DNA of 35,552 nt from Treponema sp. (lineage in GTDB: Bacteria > Spirochaetota > Spirochaetia > Treponematales > Treponemataceae): the NCBI GenBank assembly GCA_018385395.1, contig JAHBAD010000146.1:1-35552 (forward strand), read 5' to 3'. Positions 24,723-32,053 of the stretch are shown in pieces (positions within the stretch are counted from its first letter, which is position 1; each line of letters opens with the position of its first letter). The position numbers were made by a program, and so were the translations under genes. The notes beneath the pieces were generated by a model that ran no database searches, was not told the DNA's origin, and saw nothing but the letters and a program-made list of their open reading frames with translations.

Positions 24723-26488
24723 TAAATTCCTCCGGAGTATTTTTGCAGCAGAGAACGGGCATGTTCAAGACTCTGTTCTGTGTCTGAATCTCCTGAAAGC
24801 ATACGGGCTATTTCGCGAACCCTTTCATCACCTTTTATTTCGTGCACGTGAGATGATGTTATGCCGTCAAATACACCTTTCTCTATCTTAATCTGATTAT
24901 CGGCATAAACTGCGATACTCGCTAGATGGGTAATGCAAAAAATTTGTCTGTTTTTTGAAAGATTTTTTATGTGTTTTCCGACGCTTACAGCAACTTCACC
25001 ACCAATACCGGTATCAATTTCATCAAAAATAAGTGTTCCTGTATTGTCACTTTCTGCAAAAATTGTCTTAAGGGCAAGCATTACGCGGGAAAGTTCACCA
25101 CCGGAAGCAATTTTTGCAAGAGGCTGAACAGGGCTTCCAGGGTTTGCGGAAATAAGGAATTCAATATTATCTGTGCCATAGGGGCCGCACTTCTGGGTTA
25201 CTTCACTTCCAGCTTTATCTGTAACGTTTACACAGAATTTTGTTCCTTTCATGCCAAGTTCCGAAAGGATTCCTTCCACTTCAGAAGCAAGTTTTTCTGC
25301 TGTTTCCTTTCGCTTCTTGGAAAGCAAAGCCGCTTTCTGTAAAACAGTCTTTTCAAGCTGAACGATTTCAGCCTTCATGCGGTCTTTCTGATTGTTTGAA
25401 TCAGAATTCAGGTCTATAAACTCCTGTGCTTTAGCAGCGTATTCAAAAACTTCGCTTAAAGGAGCATTTACTGAAGAAGCATATTTCTTTTTAAGATTAT
25501 AAATAAGACTCAGCCGGTCCTGAACTTCAGAAAGCCGTTCAGGATCAAAAACAAGGGATCCTGCATAAGAAGAAAACTCTTCGGCAATGTCAGAAAGCTC
25601 GTAAAAACTTGCTTCAATGCGTTCATCAAGGCTTTTAAGGCTCTTGTCCAGGTCTGTAACCCCTGCCGACTCACGGCGGATTTTCTTAAGAAGAGGCACA
25701 ACAGAAGTTTCATTTTCTGAAAGCATCTGGTTCAGTTCCGTAACGCCTGAATAGATTTTCTCAAAAGAAGAAAGGCGGCTCTGTTCGTCTTCCAGAACTT
25801 CGTCTTCTTTTTCCTTAAGCTTTGCGTTTTCAATCTCTGTTACGGCAAAGTTATACATATCAAGTTTTCGTTCTCTTTCTCCGTCATCACTTAAAAGAGA
25901 TGCAAAAGTACGGCGCTTTGCCACAAGTTCTGCATATAAAGCAGTAAATTCAGAAACTTCACCTGTAATGCCGGCCTTTGCATCAAGAAATTTTCTGTGT
26001 TCTGCCACTTTCATAAGTGACTGATGTTCATGCTGACCGTGAATATCAATTAAAAATGATGAGAACTGACTTAAATCTGCACGGGTTACGGGAGTTGAGT
26101 CTATGAAAGCCCCGGATTTACCGTTATCGCGAATAAATCTTCTTAAAATTACCCGGTTATTCTCAGGTTCAATGCCATGAAGTGCCAGCCATTGTCCGAT
26201 ATTTTCAGGTTCAGCATCCTCATCAAGAACAGTATTTGAAACTTCAGATTTCTGAAAATCAAAGCCTTCAAGTTCAGGAAGATAAAATGTACCGGTTACG
26301 CTTGCTTCATGAGCTCCGGCTCTAATCTGACCTGTTTCTGCCTTTCCGCCAAGAAGAAAACTTAAAGCACCTATTAAAATAGACTTACCAGCTCCGGTTT
26401 CTCCCGAAAGAACAGTAAACCCCTGACGGAATTCCAGATAATTCTGGTCAATTAAAGCAAAATCTTTTACTGATAAATCCTCAAGCAT
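24722..26488 (-). CDS. recN: RecN, DNA repair ATPase
   Basis: RecN is an SMC-like ATPase that holds DNA ends together during double-strand break repair. The 588-residue protein has Walker A GETGAGKS at 29-36 and DIHGQHEHQSLM, the RecN-specific Q-loop region. A long coiled-coil middle follows, and the C-terminal lobe has ASGGELSRVMLALK (signature) and LIFDEIDTGIGGEVA (Walker B). The length is standard for the family. The ATG lies 8 bases inside the end of nadK and follows GGAGG. The recN-after-nadK order is common in bacteria. Confidence 0.95.
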   Translation of the reverse strand: MLEDLSVKDFALIDQNYLEFRQGFTVLSGETGAGKSILIGALSFLLGGKAETGQIRAGAHEASVTGTFYLPELEGFDFQKSEVSNTVLDEDAEPENIGQWLALHGIEPENNRVILRRFIRDNGKSGAFIDSTPVTRADLSQFSSFLIDIHGQHEHQSLMKVAEHRKFLDAKAGITGEVSEFTALYAELVAKRRTFASLLSDDGERERKLDMYNFAVTEIENAKLKEKEDEVLEDEQSRLSSFEKIYSGVTELNQMLSENETSVVPLLKKIRRESAGVTDLDKSLKSLDERIEASFYELSDIAEEFSSYAGSLVFDPERLSEVQDRLSLIYNLKKKYASSVNAPLSEVFEYAAKAQEFIDLNSDSNNQKDRMKAEIVQLEKTVLQKAALLSKKRKETAEKLASEVEGILSELGMKGTKFCVNVTDKAGSEVTQKCGPYGTDNIEFLISANPGSPVQPLAKIASGGELSRVMLALKTIFAESDNTGTLIFDEIDTGIGGEVAVSVGKHIKNLSKNRQIFCITHLASIAVYADNQIKIEKGVFDGITSSHVHEIKGDERVREIARMLSGDSDTEQSLEHARSLLQKYSGGI

Positions 26489-27323
26489 TTGGGCCTCCCG
26501 ACCAGTTTCTTTTTGAAAGCAGAGCCTTATAAAAATTCTCTGTAGTACAGTATACCAGAAGTGCCTTATCCTGACCGCGTCTTACAAGTACTTCATCGCC
26601 TTCCATGAGTTTGCACACATTCTGTCCGTCTGCCGTAAGAATAATCTCTTTTGTACGGCTTTCTTTAATAAGTACGCTGATTACACCTTCCGGATTCAGA
26701 ACTATAGGACGTGCCGAAAGGGAAAATGGATTTACAGGCGTAAAAATAAAAGCATCCATATCAGGATCAATAATCGGGCCCCCTGCAGAACTGGAATAAG
26801 CAGTAGAACCTGTCGGTGTACTGAAAATAACGCCGTCACTTTTCAGCTGCGTCAGATGCTGATTATTATAGGAAACAGCCATACAGATTGTACGAACAGC
26901 CTCTTTTGCTGAAATTACAATATCATTAAGACCTATGCAGGTAGAAACTGATTCTCCGTCTCTCAAAACTTCAGCGGCAACAAGGCTGCGTTCTGCAACA
27001 GGAGCTTTACCTGCAAGGAATTTATCAAGAGATTTCTTCCAGCTTCCAGGCTGAACACCGGCAATAAAACCGAATTCACCAAGATTTACAGGAAAAACAG
27101 GGATTTTATATTTTGCTGTACAGCGGGCGGCAAAAAGAACAGTACCGTCACCGCCAAGAGTAACAACAAATTCACAGCCTTTTACAGGATTTTTCTTTGA
27201 AAAACCGTTAAAGTGATAAAGTTCCACTTCATATCCTTTGATTTCGAGATACGAAGATACATCTTTTGCAAGAGCCGTGGATTTTTCCTTCTTTGTGTTA
27301 ACGATTACAAGAACTTTTTTCAT
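26481..27323 (-). CDS. nadK: NAD kinase
   Basis: NAD kinase phosphorylates NAD to NADP and sets the cell's NADP pool. The 280-residue protein has the catalytic GGDG at 57-60 (VVTLGGDGTVLFAAR), then NDIVI (GLNDIVISAKEA) and the substrate block SDGVIFSTPTGSTAYSSSAG. The C-terminal GDEVLVRRGQ and the length match the bacterial NadK/PpnK family. The ribosome site before the ATG is weak. It follows the DegT-like gene by 44 bp and overlaps recN. Confidence 0.95.
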   Translation of the reverse strand: MKKVLVIVNTKKEKSTALAKDVSSYLEIKGYEVELYHFNGFSKKNPVKGCEFVVTLGGDGTVLFAARCTAKYKIPVFPVNLGEFGFIAGVQPGSWKKSLDKFLAGKAPVAERSLVAAEVLRDGESVSTCIGLNDIVISAKEAVRTICMAVSYNNQHLTQLKSDGVIFSTPTGSTAYSSSAGGPIIDPDMDAFIFTPVNPFSLSARPIVLNPEGVISVLIKESRTKEIILTADGQNVCKLMEGDEVLVRRGQDKALLVYCTTENFYKALLSKRNWSGGPNA

Positions 27324-27367
27324 TTAGCTTTCTGAATGTAAGGTAAACTCTCCGGGGTACCCCTTTA

Positions 27368-28423
27368 TTACGGCAAAGTACCAAGAACCTTGGAAATTTT
27401 TGCACTTTCGTTATGAGTCAGACGCGGATACAGCGGAAAATGAGCAGTTCTGAGAAGAAGTGATTTTGCCCTGATGCAGCTTTCAGAAAGTTCTTCCATT
27501 TTCAAATCAATAATAGAACCTTCAAAAGCCTGTCTGATTTCAATATCTTTTTTAGCAGCATACTGTTTTACATCTTTAAATGGAGATGAAAGAACCAGAG
27601 GGAAACAGCTCATTGTAGAACCTTCATCCATATCACGTACAAGCATTTTGTGTCTTCCGATCATGCATGAATGATGATAAAGGTTGAAAATTTCTTTTCT
27701 TGCAGTTTCATTTCTGTTGAATTCTTTAAGCTGAACCCAGGCCAGGGCTGCATTGATATCAGGAAGAAGATCTGTCAAAGGTGCTTCATCGCAGAGCTTT
27801 TTCAAGACTATCCAGTCACGACGACCAGGGGCCATAAGCACTGCCCCGCCACCTGCTGTAATTACATCCCGCTCTTCGAGACCAAGAATTGTAAACACCC
27901 CAAAAAGACCAGCTTTTTTGCGTGGTAATTCGTTTCCATTTTCATCAGTACAGGCAACAGAACTTCCGGCACTCATGGAAATATCCTCAATTACAGGTAC
28001 ACCAATTTTGCAGATTTCTTCAATTTCAGGAAGGATTCCTTCTGTTTCATGGAGAAGAATTACCTTTGCTCCGTCATTTACTGCTTTCTGCCAGTCTTCT
28101 ACAGAAACAAGTCCGTTTTCCTCACGTACATCAAGAACTACAGGAACCATATTCATGGAAACCAGAGACTGATACTGCCATGCAGGAGCCAGAGCTGAAA
28201 CGGCAACCTTTGAACCGGCCGGAACATCCAGAGCCATAAGAGCATATTTCAATGCAATAGACGGACTACGGAAAGCTGTAGAACCGTCGCATTTGAAAAA
28301 TTCTTTTACCTGGGCTGTTAAACGGGCATTAAGTTCACCCGGACCGATTTTTTCATCTACCATACATGTAAGTACGGCGTCCATTTCTTTTCTGCGGATT
28401 GTTGTACTGTAAGTCTGAATCAT
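27368..28423 (-). CDS. DegT/DnrJ/EryC1-family protein lacking the PLP lysine
   Basis: The 351-residue protein has the fold marks of DegT-type sugar aminotransferases: FRSPSIALKYALMAL at the cofactor phosphate site and VIEDISMSAG with the conserved Asp148. The late block DVITAGGGAVLM corresponds to the usual TTGEGG. In active enzymes a Lys lies three residues before that block; here the position is Arg185 (GLEERDVITAGGG). It is therefore unlikely to be a normal transaminase. It may be a catalytically altered or binding-only member. It starts 11 bases after cheW, with AGGA at the cheW stop, so the two are co-transcribed. The family assignment is firm, the function open. Confidence 0.75.
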   Translation of the reverse strand: MIQTYSTTIRRKEMDAVLTCMVDEKIGPGELNARLTAQVKEFFKCDGSTAFRSPSIALKYALMALDVPAGSKVAVSALAPAWQYQSLVSMNMVPVVLDVREENGLVSVEDWQKAVNDGAKVILLHETEGILPEIEEICKIGVPVIEDISMSAGSSVACTDENGNELPRKKAGLFGVFTILGLEERDVITAGGGAVLMAPGRRDWIVLKKLCDEAPLTDLLPDINAALAWVQLKEFNRNETARKEIFNLYHHSCMIGRHKMLVRDMDEGSTMSCFPLVLSSPFKDVKQYAAKKDIEIRQAFEGSIIDLKMEELSESCIRAKSLLLRTAHFPLYPRLTHNESAKISKVLGTLP

Positions 28424-28434
28424 TTGTGATTATC

Positions 28435-28908
28435 CTACTGGAAATCCACAATTTTTTGAAGTTCTTTTGCGTTAAACAGTTTACGGCTGTTCAACATAAT
28501 GAGATAGCCGGAATCCTGGCGCACAACACCTTCAATGTATTCTGTACCAATTCCGCTCACCATCTGTGGTGGTTCACGAACTTCGTCTTCTTTTACAGTT
28601 ACTACGCGGGCGATTTTATCAATAATAATACCAATCTTGTTATTCTGAATATTCAGAATAATAAAACCTGCATCCTGGAGATCATCCTGGGATGCGACTG
28701 TTTTCTGAATTCTGAAACGTTTGTGAAGATCAATGATAGGAATAATTTCACCGCGAAGGTTTATGATTCCTTCTACATAAAAAGGAGCGTTAGGAATTAG
28801 ACGAACTTCCTGGAGTTTGACGATTTCCTTAACGTCCATGATGTCCACGCCATATAACTCCTCACCAAGTTTAAAAGTAACAAGCTGATACTGTACTTCG
28901 TCTGCCAT
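28435..28908 (-). CDS. cheW: CheW, chemotaxis coupling protein
   Basis: CheW links chemoreceptors to the kinase CheA in chemotaxis arrays. The 157-residue single-domain protein shows the CheW marks QLVTFKLGEELYGVDIMDVK, VEGIINLRGEIIPIIDLHKR and the late GIGTEYIEGVV. The start at 28908 (MADEVQYQLV) follows GAGGT; a reading from 28923 lies upstream of that site. No cheA or receptor gene is in the window, so this CheW is separated from the rest of the system. It heads the reverse-strand unit with the DegT-like protein, nadK and recN. Confidence 0.94.
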   Translation of the reverse strand: MADEVQYQLVTFKLGEELYGVDIMDVKEIVKLQEVRLIPNAPFYVEGIINLRGEIIPIIDLHKRFRIQKTVASQDDLQDAGFIILNIQNNKIGIIIDKIARVVTVKEDEVREPPQMVSGIGTEYIEGVVRQDSGYLIMLNSRKLFNAKELQKIVDFQ

Positions 28909-28940
28909 ATTATTACCTCGCAATTAAAATTACTCTATCT

Positions 28941-28969
28941 ATTGTACTTCGAACACAAATAATATGCAA
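28941..28969 (-). promoter_or_regulatory. candidate promoter for cheW
   Basis: On the minus strand TTGCAT (28969-28964), a 17-bp spacer and TACAAT (28946-28941). The -10 is good and the -35 weak. It lies 33 bases before the cheW start. Confidence 0.4.
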
Positions 28970-29014
28970 TAAAAATATCAAAAATTTCCATTATCTCTAA
29001 ATATTCACTTTTTC

Positions 29015-29788
29015 CTAAGCAGCTGTAAAAAGTGCCATTACATTTACCCTTTTTATTCCCCCTTCTTTTAAAACTTTTGCGCAGCTTTCAGCAGTTGACC
29101 CGGTCGTAAGAATATCATCAATAAGCCACACCTGGTCAGGAAGTCTGCCGCCATTTTTTTTAAGCTGTTTTTTCATTTTATTTTCCGGAACAAGAACAAA
29201 GCTTTTTCCGATTGTTTCAAGACGCCCCTGACGACCAAGTTTTTTCTGTTCTACAGTCCCGGAATTCCTTTCAAGTATTCTAAGTACAGTAAAACCATAA
29301 ATATGCTCAAAAAACTGACATAACTCTTCTATCTGATCCCAGCCTTTCTGAGCAATCTTTCCCTTTCTTGGCGGAACAGGAACAATGCATTCTGCTGAAC
29401 AGTGTCTTAAAACATAAGCCATTTTCTCTGCAAAAAAAGGAGATAAACTTCTGACGCCAAGAATTTTCCATATAAAAAGGATTTCTTTATTCCACAGCCT
29501 GTATTCAAAAAGGGGCGTAACAGTATCTGTATGAAGGTAAACTCCCCCGTCCCTGCACTCCATACATTTTTCTTTTTCCGAAACAAGAGGCTTTCCGCAC
29601 ACAGAACAACGTCTTTTAGCCAGAATATTCTCCACAGAATAAACAGTGGAAGCACAAAACGAGCAGACAGGCATAATATGTGAGAATCCTCCGCATACAG
29701 CACATTCCGTCCCTCCGCACAAGCACACGGTCACAGTTCTGAGAAAATATAATATCTTCTGAAACATTCTGAAGAACAAAGAAACCAT
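29015..29788 (-). CDS. comF: ComF-family phosphoribosyltransferase-like protein
   Basis: ComF-family proteins have an N-terminal zinc ribbon and a C-terminal phosphoribosyltransferase fold and act in DNA uptake in competent bacteria. The 257-residue protein has cysteine pairs CAVCGG, CSFC, CSVCGK and CMEC within the first 80 residues. A PRPP-binding loop VWLIDDILTTGSTAESC follows near residue 220, and IVPVPPRKGKIAQKGWDQ is the family hallmark. No other competence gene is nearby, so a role in uptake is not shown. The start at 29788 has no ribosome site; an AT-rich TATATATAG lies just before it. A second ATG at 29767 is possible. Confidence 0.88.
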   Translation of the reverse strand: MVSLFFRMFQKILYFLRTVTVCLCGGTECAVCGGFSHIMPVCSFCASTVYSVENILAKRRCSVCGKPLVSEKEKCMECRDGGVYLHTDTVTPLFEYRLWNKEILFIWKILGVRSLSPFFAEKMAYVLRHCSAECIVPVPPRKGKIAQKGWDQIEELCQFFEHIYGFTVLRILERNSGTVEQKKLGRQGRLETIGKSFVLVPENKMKKQLKKNGGRLPDQVWLIDDILTTGSTAESCAKVLKEGGIKRVNVMALFTAA

Positions 29789-29831
29789 TACTATATATAT
29801 AGATTTTTTTTAACAAAACAGGAAAAAGAAG

Positions 29832-29870
29832 AAAAAAAAATAAAAAAAAATCCCGACTTTTTTAGTCGGG
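29832..29870 (-). terminator. terminator after tRNA-Arg(UCG)
   Basis: On the minus strand CCCGACT (29870-29864), a 5-nt loop and AGTCGGG (29858-29852) are followed by a long T-run broken by one A. It closes the tRNA-His/tRNA-Arg transcript. Confidence 0.85.
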
Positions 29871-29873
29871 AAA

Positions 29874-29948
29874 TGGGTCTGACAGGATTCGAACCTGCTA
29901 CCACCGGATTCGAAGTCCGGTGCTCTAATCCAGATGAGCTACAGGCCC
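29874..29948 (-). tRNA. tRNA-Arg (anticodon UCG)
   Basis: A 75-nt cloverleaf read on the minus strand: D arm GCTC/GAGC, anticodon stem CCGGA/TCCGG with loop CTTCGAA (anticodon TCG), T arm GCAGG-TTCGAAT-CCTGT, discriminator A, no encoded CCA. The acceptor GGGCCTG/CAGACCC has a C-A mismatch at pair 4-69. It serves CGA and probably other CGN codons. Confidence 0.93.
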
Positions 29949-29972
29949 AGAAATTAAAGTTAAAAGAAAAAG

Positions 29973-30045
29973 GGTGCCTGGTGGGGATTGAACCCACGAC
30001 AACCAGATCCACAATCTGGCGCTCTACCACTGAACTACAGGCACC
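29973..30045 (-). tRNA. tRNA-His (anticodon GUG)
   Basis: A 73-nt cloverleaf on the minus strand with anticodon stem CCAGA/TCTGG, loop TTGTGGA (anticodon GTG) and T loop TTCAATC. The eight-pair acceptor GGTGCCTG/CAGGCACC includes the extra G at -1 opposite C73, the identity mark of tRNA-His. It is 24 bp upstream of tRNA-Arg(UCG) and shares its transcript. Confidence 0.96.
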
Positions 30046-30047
30046 GT

Positions 30048-30070
30048 GTTTACTTACGTTGTAAGTAAAC
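30048..30070. repeat. 10-bp inverted repeat next to tRNA-His
   Basis: GTTTACTTAC, a 3-nt loop and GTAAGTAAAC form a perfect inverted repeat ending 2 bases from the mature tRNA-His 5' end. It covers the predicted start of transcription of the reverse-strand tRNA unit. It could be an operator or a leader hairpin; no T-run follows on either strand. Confidence 0.6.
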
Positions 30071-30072
30071 TG

Positions 30073-30102
30073 AATATATCATTTTTATTTAAAGTTCGTC
30101 AA
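30073..30102 (-). promoter_or_regulatory. promoter for tRNA-His/tRNA-Arg
   Basis: On the minus strand TTGACG (30102-30097), an 18-bp spacer and TATATT (30078-30073). The predicted start is near 30066, giving a leader of about 20 bases. Confidence 0.5.
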
Positions 30103-30118
30103 TACCAAATTATTTCTA

Positions 30119-30147
30119 TTGACAATTTTTTTTTATTTGTATAATAT
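30119..30147 (+). promoter_or_regulatory. promoter for tRNA-Leu-Gly-Gly
   Basis: A perfect TTGACA (30119-30124) is followed by TATAATAT (30140-30147), 15 bp to TATAAT or 17 bp to TAATAT. The layout equals that of the tRNA-Arg(UCU) promoter at 13837. The leader to tRNA-Leu is about 55 bases. Confidence 0.6.
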
Positions 30148-30206
30148 CATCTCATTCATTGAAAACAACCATATGTTTTCTGTGGCTGAAGAGGCCAACT
30201 ACTAAA

Positions 30207-30286
30207 GCGAGAGTGGTGAAATTGGCATACACACCAGACTTAGGATCTGGCGCTTCGGCTTGAGGGTTCAAGTCCCTCCTCTCGCA
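30207..30286 (+). tRNA. tRNA-Leu (anticodon UAG)
   Basis: An 80-nt class II tRNA: acceptor GCGAGAG/CTCTCGC, anticodon stem CCAGA/TCTGG with loop CTTAGGA (anticodon TAG), a variable arm around CGCTTCGGCTTG, T loop TTCAAGT, discriminator A and no encoded CCA. It reads CUN codons. Confidence 0.95.
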
Positions 30287-30300
30287 TAACTTGAATTTTT

Positions 30301-30372
30301 GCGGAAATAGCTCAGTGGTAGAGCGCCACCTTGCCAAGGTGGATGTCGCGGGTCCGACTCCCGTTTTCCGCT
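30301..30372 (+). tRNA. tRNA-Gly (anticodon GCC), copy 1
   Basis: A 72-nt cloverleaf: acceptor GCGGAAA/TTTCCGC, anticodon stem CCACC/GGTGG with loop TTGCCAA, T stem GCGGG/CCCGT and discriminator T. The T loop reads TCCGACT, so position 55 is C where nearly all tRNAs have T (pseudouridine). The D loop keeps GG. Identical to the copy at 30406. Confidence 0.94.
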
Positions 30373-30405
30373 CTTCGTTTTTGATCTGAAAACGCAAAAC
30401 TTTTT

Positions 30406-30477
30406 GCGGAAATAGCTCAGTGGTAGAGCGCCACCTTGCCAAGGTGGATGTCGCGGGTCCGACTCCCGTTTTCCGCT
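30406..30477 (+). tRNA. tRNA-Gly (anticodon GCC), copy 2
   Basis: Base-for-base identical to the copy at 30301, including the unusual T loop TCCGACT. The identical block spans 78 bp (30296-30373 and 30401-30478), from five T before the gene to one C after it, which indicates a recent tandem duplication or gene conversion. Confidence 0.94.
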
Positions 30478-30491
30478 CGAACAAAATGAAC

Positions 30492-30523
30492 GCGGTTCAG
30501 TTTTTCTGAATCGCATTTTTTTT
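30492..30523 (+). terminator. terminator after tRNA-Gly cluster
   Basis: GCGGTTCAG and CTGAATCGC (9 bp with one G-T pair) enclose a T5 loop and are followed by A and T8. It separates the tRNA unit from tig, whose ATG is 30 bases further on. Confidence 0.85.
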
Positions 30524-30553
30524 ACATATCATCATATTTCTGGGAGTAAACTC

Positions 30554-31912
30554 ATGAAAATCACTAAAGAATTCGAAAAACTGGAAAAATCTGCTGTAAA
30601 ACTTACAGTAACAGTTTCTAAAGCTGACGTTGAAAACACTTATAAAAGTGTTCTGTCAAAGTATGTAAAAAATGCCCAGATTCCTGGTTTCCGCAAAGGA
30701 CACGTTCCTTCTAATGTACTTGAAAGAAAATACGGCGACGCTCTTAAAGCTGACGCACTGAGCGAAGTAATTGACTCTTCATTTGGCGAAATCTTCAATG
30801 ACAAAGATGCTGAATTCCGCCCACTCCCATATGCTCAGCCACAGATGGACAAACTTCCTGAATTGGATCTTACAAAGGATCTTACTTACGTTGTAACATT
30901 CGATGTATTCCCAACTGTAGAAAAGGTTTCTTTTGACGGAATCACAGTAAAAGAACCACAGGTAACAATCGGTGATGCAGAACTTGCAGATGAACTGAAG
31001 AACATTCAGGAACGCAACGCTATGGTTGTAGACAAGAAAGACGGAGATGCAGCAGCAAAAGATGATATCGTTACAGTTGATTTCTTCGAAATCGGTGATG
31101 ACGGAAAAGAAGTTGCAGGATCAAAACGTGAAGACTTCACATTCACAATCGGTTCTGGTGCTAATATCTACAAAATCGATGATGATGTTATCGGTATGAA
31201 AAAAGGTGATACAAAAGAAATCACAAAATCATACGACAAAGATGATACAAATGATGAACTTGCAGGAAAAACAAAAAAACTGTCTGTAACTGTAAAAGCT
31301 CTTAAACTCCGTGACCTGCCGGCCATTGATGACGAACTGGCTCAGGACGTAAATGAAAAATACAAGACACTTGATGATCTGAAAAAAGACCTTACAAAGA
31401 ACATGGAAGTTGCCATGAAACGTAAAATCAACGAAATTAAACAGAACTCTCTTCTTGAACAGCTCGTTGAAAAGAATGCATTCGACATCCCTTCTTCTAT
31501 GCTGGCCGCAGAACTTGACGGACGCTGGGGCATGATGGCTCAGCAGTTCCAGACAACACCAGCTGAACTTGAAAGAATGATTGTAGCTTCTGGTCAGACA
31601 AAAGAAGGAATGCTGGAACAGTGGGCAGCTGAATCAGAAAAAATGCTCAAGAGCCGCATTCTGGTTGACAACCTTCTTAAAGAAAAGAACATCAGCGTAA
31701 CACCTGAAGAAGTTGAAGCTGAATACGGAAAAATCGCTGAAGAAGGCGGTATGACTGTAGAAGAAGTTAAGAAGCACTACGAAGATCCACGTTCTAAAGA
31801 ATACCTGATTGACATGGTAAAGGAAAACAAACTTTTTGAAGAACTTTACAAACAGGTAAAAGTTACAAAAGGTGACAAAATGTCATTCAAAGAGCTCTTC
31901 GAAGCCCGCTAA
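30554..31912 (+). CDS. tig: trigger factor
   Basis: Trigger factor is the ribosome-bound chaperone and prolyl isomerase that meets nascent chains at the exit tunnel. The 452-residue protein has the ribosome-binding signature PGFRKGHVP near residues 42-50, a central FKBP-type isomerase domain (about 150-250, KDDIVTVDFFEIGDDGKEVA, then IGMKKGDTKEI) and a long helical C-terminal domain. The length fits the family. The ATG follows GGGAG by 7 bases. A strong terminator at 31931 separates it from clpP, although tig-clpP-clpX is a conserved order. Confidence 0.96.
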   Translation: MKITKEFEKLEKSAVKLTVTVSKADVENTYKSVLSKYVKNAQIPGFRKGHVPSNVLERKYGDALKADALSEVIDSSFGEIFNDKDAEFRPLPYAQPQMDKLPELDLTKDLTYVVTFDVFPTVEKVSFDGITVKEPQVTIGDAELADELKNIQERNAMVVDKKDGDAAAKDDIVTVDFFEIGDDGKEVAGSKREDFTFTIGSGANIYKIDDDVIGMKKGDTKEITKSYDKDDTNDELAGKTKKLSVTVKALKLRDLPAIDDELAQDVNEKYKTLDDLKKDLTKNMEVAMKRKINEIKQNSLLEQLVEKNAFDIPSSMLAAELDGRWGMMAQQFQTTPAELERMIVASGQTKEGMLEQWAAESEKMLKSRILVDNLLKEKNISVTPEEVEAEYGKIAEEGGMTVEEVKKHYEDPRSKEYLIDMVKENKLFEELYKQVKVTKGDKMSFKELFEAR

Positions 31913-31930
31913 TTTTTGAAACATTTTTGC

Positions 31931-31960
31931 ACGGGCTGTCTTTCAGACAGCCCGTTTTTT
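31931..31960 (+). terminator. terminator after tig
   Basis: An 11-bp stem ACGGGCTGTCT/AGACAGCCCGT with a 3-nt loop is followed by six T. Confidence 0.9.
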
Positions 31961-31977
31961 ATGTATAATTCAAATAA

Positions 31978-31993
31978 TACTTTAATTAAAGTA
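31978..31993. promoter_or_regulatory. 16-bp perfect palindrome upstream of clpP
   Basis: TACTTTAATTAAAGTA is a perfect palindrome 61 bp before the clpP ATG and just upstream of the likely -35 zone; AT-rich -10-like hexamers lie at 32017-32027. It could be the operator of a stress or cell-state regulator. It is not a CtsR heptad or a CIRCE element. Confidence 0.4.
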
Positions 31994-32053
31994 AACACAG
32001 CACGGGCATATTTTAGTATATTATAAATACTGAAATTAACTGGAGAAACATTT

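Noticed and set aside
27354..27363. GGGGTACCCC palindrome before the end of the DegT-like gene
   Set aside because: There is no loop and no T-run on either strand, so it is not a terminator; no other role is supported.
29873..30064. Forward open frame reading MGLTGFEPATTGFEVRCSNP
   Set aside because: It is the antisense translation of the tRNA-Arg and tRNA-His genes, a familiar false protein in databases.
30296..30478. 78-bp direct repeat considered as a mobile element
   Set aside because: It contains exactly a tRNA-Gly gene with a few flanking bases and is a tandem gene duplication.
30152..30516. Reverse open frames with a twice-repeated [19 protein letters not shown] stretch
   Set aside because: They are antisense readings of the two identical tRNA-Gly genes and tRNA-Leu; the repeat is the tRNA duplication.
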